A DNA stretch of 64,000 bases from positions 372,001 to 436,000 of the forward strand of contig NZ_QXTG01000002.1 in NCBI RefSeq assembly GCF_003581425.1, read 5' to 3'. Of this stretch, positions 61,093 through 64,000 are shown in pieces. The first letter of the stretch is position 1; each line of letters begins with the position of its first letter. The stretch is from Amnibacterium setariae (GTDB lineage: Bacteria > Actinomycetota > Actinomycetes > Actinomycetales > Microbacteriaceae). Both the position numbers and the translations under genes were made by a program. The notes under the pieces were generated by a model that saw only the letters and a program-made list of their open reading frames with translations, was not told the DNA's origin and searched no databases.

Positions 61093-61425
61093 ATGACCGA
61101 CGACCCCGGGCGGGACGATGCGGCGGAGGACCCGCACTACTTCGTCGTCCGCGGGCGTCGGTGGCGGCGGACCGATCCGGATCTGCCGGAGGACGTCGTC
61201 GCGGCGCTGCAGTCGCACCTCGGGTCCGCCCGGGCGACCGTGGGTGCGGCCGGGCGCCGCGGCGACGAGGCCGCGGTCGCCGCCGCGCGGCGACGCGTCG
61301 GCGTCGCGAAGCACGGTCTCGGCGAGCGCGGGCCGCGCTGGTGGGAGGAGCCGCTGGAAGGGCGGATCGAGCGGGCCCGGGATGCGCTCCGGGACCTCGA
61401 GGAGGGCGATCCTGCCGACGGCTAG
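61093..61425 (+). CDS. Small hypothetical protein
   Basis: Encodes 110 aa. The VVRGRRWRRTDPDLPEDVVAAL pattern followed by two charged helices matches a conserved actinobacterial family of unknown role that is sometimes mislabelled biopolymer transporter Tol. Its last 4 nt overlap the convergent membrane gene. Confidence 0.7.
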   Translation: MTDDPGRDDAAEDPHYFVVRGRRWRRTDPDLPEDVVAALQSHLGSARATVGAAGRRGDEAAVAAARRRVGVAKHGLGERGPRWWEEPLEGRIERARDALRDLEEGDPADG

Positions 61426-62306
61426 CGGTCCGCCGCCGGCGTCGCCGGGGCGCTGCGGCGCGCGACGATGCCCACCACGGCGATGGCGGCCGCGACGAGC
61501 AGCGGCGGCACGACGAGCTCCGGCGCCGCGAGCGCCTGCTGGAACACGCCCACGCCGAAGTCCCGCATCTCCGCCGGGTAGCGGGCGTAGACGCGGGTGC
61601 CGGCCGCGGCCGTCACCGCGGTGATCAGCGCGGGACCGACCCAGAGCGCGACCGCGGCGAAGACCGCCGCCGCGATGCGGCCGGGCGTGCGGACGCCGCT
61701 CCACGCGACCGCGACGCCCACGGCGATCGGCGCGAGCCAGCGCGGCACCTCGAGGATCCACGAGGGTCCGGAGAACAGGGACGTCGGCGCCACGACCAGC
61801 GCGTTCAGCCACGACGGCAGCAGTACCGCCGCGAGCGCCGTGCCGACCACCACCGCGGCCGGACGCCGAGCGGCGAGCAGCAGCAGCACCGCGACGCCGA
61901 CGAAGATCGAGAACAGCGATCCGGCGACGAGCAGGCCGAGGTAGACCGCCGACTCCGTGCGCCGCTGCAGCCCGCCGTTCACCACCGCCGCCGTCTGCAC
62001 CACCGCGACCAGCTGCACGAGCACGACGCCGACGGCGATCGCGACGACCCGCCGCCGCGTCCGCTCCCCCGGCAGCAGCCGGGCGGCGAGCCCGCCCCCG
62101 GCGCCGCCGATCACGAGGAGCGCGGCGAGCGTGCCGAGCGCGTACTGGCCGAACGGGAGCAGCACCACCGGCGACGTCGAGGGCGTCACCGGCGTGGCCC
62201 ACAGGTTCTGCAGCGGGAGGCGCATCCCGTGCACGAGCCACGGCAGCAGCCCGAGCGCGCCGCAGACGACGCCGGCCAGAGGAGGGAGCCAGGGACGCCG
62301 CCGCAT
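61422..62306 (-). CDS. Multi-pass membrane protein
   Basis: Encodes 294 aa with about seven hydrophobic helices and short loops. No transporter or enzyme motif is seen. ATG at 62306 follows TACGGT by 6 nt (leaderless). Confidence 0.7.
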   Translation of the reverse strand: MRRRPWLPPLAGVVCGALGLLPWLVHGMRLPLQNLWATPVTPSTSPVVLLPFGQYALGTLAALLVIGGAGGGLAARLLPGERTRRRVVAIAVGVVLVQLVAVVQTAAVVNGGLQRRTESAVYLGLLVAGSLFSIFVGVAVLLLLAARRPAAVVVGTALAAVLLPSWLNALVVAPTSLFSGPSWILEVPRWLAPIAVGVAVAWSGVRTPGRIAAAVFAAVALWVGPALITAVTAAAGTRVYARYPAEMRDFGVGVFQQALAAPELVVPPLLVAAAIAVVGIVARRSAPATPAADR

Positions 62307-62369
62307 GAGCGCACCGTAGCCGGGGCGGGGCGTTCGCGCGCCGATGCACGGCGGGCCTACGGTCGAGTC

Positions 62370-63011
62370 GTGAGCGCGACCGACACCTGGACCGGGATCG
62401 ACAGCCTCGAGCAGCTCGTGGCGGTGATCGGCGAGCCGAACGCGCGGGCGCGGAACAAGACGCGACCGGCGCTGGTGGAGGTGGACCGGCAGTGGCTCGC
62501 CGCCACGCCGTTCTGCATCATGGCCACCGCCGACGCGGAGGGCCGCTGCGACGCCTCCCCCAAGGGCGACCCGGCCGGGCAGCTCGTCCACGTGCTCGAC
62601 GACCGGACGATCGCGCTCGCGGAGCGGCCCGGCAACCGCCGCGCGGACGGCTACCGGAACATCCTGGTCAACCGGCACGTCGGGCTGAACTTCTTCATCC
62701 CGGGCCGCGGCGACACGCTCCGCATCAACGGCCGCGCGCGCCTGGTCGCGGAGGCGCCCTTCTTCGACGACCTCGTCGTCAAGGGCCACCGCCCGGTGCT
62801 CGCCGTGGTCGTCGAGATCGAGGAGCTCTTCTTCCACTGCGCGAAGGCCTTCATGCGGTCCGGCCTGTGGGACCCGGCGACGTGGGACCCGGACGGCCTC
62901 GTGCCGCGCCGCGCGGTGGTCGCGAAGCAGGTCGAGCCGGACGGGCGCACCGTCGAGCAGCTCGACGACTACTACCGTCCCGAGAACTACGGCGCCGGGC
63001 TGTACGCCTGA
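62370..63011 (+). CDS. Pyridoxamine-5'-phosphate-oxidase-family flavoprotein
   Basis: Encodes 213 aa. The PFCIMATADAEGRCDASPKGD strand pair, the GNRRADGYRNILVN segment and the late HCAKAFMRSGLWDP match the MSMEG_1061/PPOX-type FMN-binding split barrel. Such proteins reduce small substrates or bind flavin/F420. GTG follows TACGGT by 6 nt. Confidence 0.88.
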   Translation: MSATDTWTGIDSLEQLVAVIGEPNARARNKTRPALVEVDRQWLAATPFCIMATADAEGRCDASPKGDPAGQLVHVLDDRTIALAERPGNRRADGYRNILVNRHVGLNFFIPGRGDTLRINGRARLVAEAPFFDDLVVKGHRPVLAVVVEIEELFFHCAKAFMRSGLWDPATWDPDGLVPRRAVVAKQVEPDGRTVEQLDDYYRPENYGAGLYA

Positions 63012-63030
63012 CCCGCGGGTCGGCGCCGCA

Positions 63031-63513
63031 TCAGCGGCGCAGGTTCGCGAAGGGCAGCGCCCGGTAGCGGTCCTTGAAGTCGCCGAGCATGCGCGTCTCG
63101 ACGACGGCCGCGTCCTCGTGCGTCGGGTTCCAGGCGACGAGCAGCGCGTCCCGGTCCTCGAGCTGCCAGAGGTACCGGCCGCCCCAGTGCCCGACCGGCT
63201 CGCCGGCGGCGAAGCGGCGCAGCTCCTCGAGGCGCTTCCGGAGGTCGGCGGCGGAGGCGACGTAGAGCACCTCCGGCTCCTCGACCCACGCCTTCTCGAG
63301 CACGGCGACCTCGACCGTCGGGTCCTTCTTGCGGAAGCGGCCCGCCGGGTTCGTCTCGGCGAAGCGCGGCGCCGGGTCGGCGGACCGCAGCACGGCGTAG
63401 ACGCCGGGCGCCTCGGGCACCTCCGCGTCGGCGATGCGGCCGACGGGGACGAAGCCGGTGAAGCCGCCCTCCTCGAGCGCTCGGCGGGACCAGGGGCGGG
63501 CGTGCTCGGACAC
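63031..63513 (-). CDS. GIY-YIG-like nuclease-fold protein
   Basis: Encodes 160 aa. PEAPGVYAVLRS and VLYVASAADLRKRLEEL correspond to the two strands and Arg helix of GIY-YIG domains, and VETRMLGDF provides a possible metal-binding Glu. The second tyrosine/glycine motif is altered (YVAS), so catalytic ability is unclear. GTG start at 63513. It converges with the PPOX gene. Confidence 0.65.
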   Translation of the reverse strand: MSEHARPWSRRALEEGGFTGFVPVGRIADAEVPEAPGVYAVLRSADPAPRFAETNPAGRFRKKDPTVEVAVLEKAWVEEPEVLYVASAADLRKRLEELRRFAAGEPVGHWGGRYLWQLEDRDALLVAWNPTHEDAAVVETRMLGDFKDRYRALPFANLRR

Positions 63514-63580
63514 GGGGGCGGGCTCCTTCTGGCGCGTGCGGGGCCCGGCAGCGGCCGGACTCCGGCAGCACTGACGTCGA

Positions 63581-63602
63581 CGTGCCCCGGACGAGGGGCA
63601 CG
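63581..63602. terminator. Short GC-rich hairpin
   Basis: CGTGCCCC (63581-63588) pairs with GGGGCACG (63595-63602) around a 6-nt loop, in the 227-nt region between divergent genes. It may be a regulatory hairpin rather than a terminator. Confidence 0.35.
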
Positions 63603-63740
63603 AGCACTCTGGAAGACGCCGCGCGCGATCGCCGGTCGACACGCCCGCGCTCCCCGAGATCCGCGCGTTCACCCGCGGGTCACACGCCCGTCGCCTCCCG
63701 CTCCTACCGTCCCGGCGGTCACGACCCGCGAAGGAGCACC

Positions 63741-64000
63741 ATGCGCACCTCGATCCCGATCGCGGCGGTCCTCGCCGCCTGCACGCTCACGGCCGCGGCG
63801 GCCGTCAGCGCCGACGCGTCGCCCTTCGGCGCCCGGAACGACGCCTACCGCGTCTCGTCCTCGGCGCCGACGACGGTTCCCGCCCGGCACGGCGTGCTCC
63901 GCAACGACTCCCCCGCGTTCCGGCAGATCGTCGACTCGACGCAGCCGACGTCGGGCGACGTGACGCTGCGCGCCGACGGCGGATTCCGCTACTCGCCCAC
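63741..64000 (+). CDS. Secreted protein with Ig-like/cadherin-like repeat, truncated at the window end
   Basis: The first 86 codons encode a signal peptide (about 1-26) followed by NDAYRVSSSAPTTVPARHGV, LRND and GDVTLRADGGFRYSPT, the start of a Big_9 or VCBS-like beta-sandwich repeat as found in surface adhesins. AAGGAG lies 5 nt before the ATG. The rest lies beyond the window. Confidence 0.8.
   Translation, partial: MRTSIPIAAVLAACTLTAAAAVSADASPFGARNDAYRVSSSAPTTVPARHGVLRNDSPAFRQIVDSTQPTSGDVTLRADGGFRYSP

Overview
The window is very GC-rich DNA (about 75% in a sampled line of a typical gene) packed with short-spaced genes. Family content (DUF222-HNH, DUF2510, DUF1266, Ltp, SHOCT, PknB-type kinase) and abundant TANNNT -10 boxes placed 6-7 nt before start codons point to an actinobacterium, most likely a Micrococcales/Microbacteriaceae-like organism. 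No rRNA, tRNA, CRISPR array, integrase or transposase was recognised.

Layout. 1-29 kb is an ordinary chromosomal backbone of small metabolic, secreted and regulatory genes. It holds a secreted sedolisin-like protein, an XRE regulator divergent from an MFS exporter with paired operators between them, a PknB-type kinase, two zinc alcohol dehydrogenases, a carotenoid oxygenase, an SPFH/NAD-kinase-like pair, a CbxX-type AAA+ ATPase, a frameshifted thermonuclease and a diacylglycerol-kinase-like protein. 29.1-44.1 kb is a defence island of lower GC (38 of 60 bases in a sampled line). It is bounded on the left by a broken homoserine-acetyltransferase-like remnant and on the right by a truncated macro-domain-like gene. 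44.1-64 kb returns to backbone: SHOCT protein, GH43-like hydrolase, XRE regulator/SDR pair, DUF222-HNH protein, Ltp repeat protein, alpha-amylase, a MacAB-like efflux operon, PPOX and GIY-YIG-like proteins, and the start of a secreted Ig-like protein.

The island centres on one minus-strand operon. In transcription order it encodes a C5-cytosine methyltransferase, a Z1-domain helicase-like ATPase, a PD-(D/E)XK protein (DUF4420-like), a GHKL (MORC/Hsp90-type) ATPase, two unrecognised proteins coupled by TGATG junctions, and a 1227-residue protein combining an RNA-polymerase alpha-CTD-like helix pair, a sigma-70 region-4-like HTH and a HARE-HTH-like domain. A Vsr mismatch endonuclease is transcribed divergently from the methyltransferase, and a PUA-like/zinc-ribbon/HNH nuclease lies at the other end. 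The first four proteins match the MORC/Z1 type of predicted restriction-modification system. The last three cistrons, especially the transcription-factor-like giant, are the least explained part and the main candidate for a new system or subtype.
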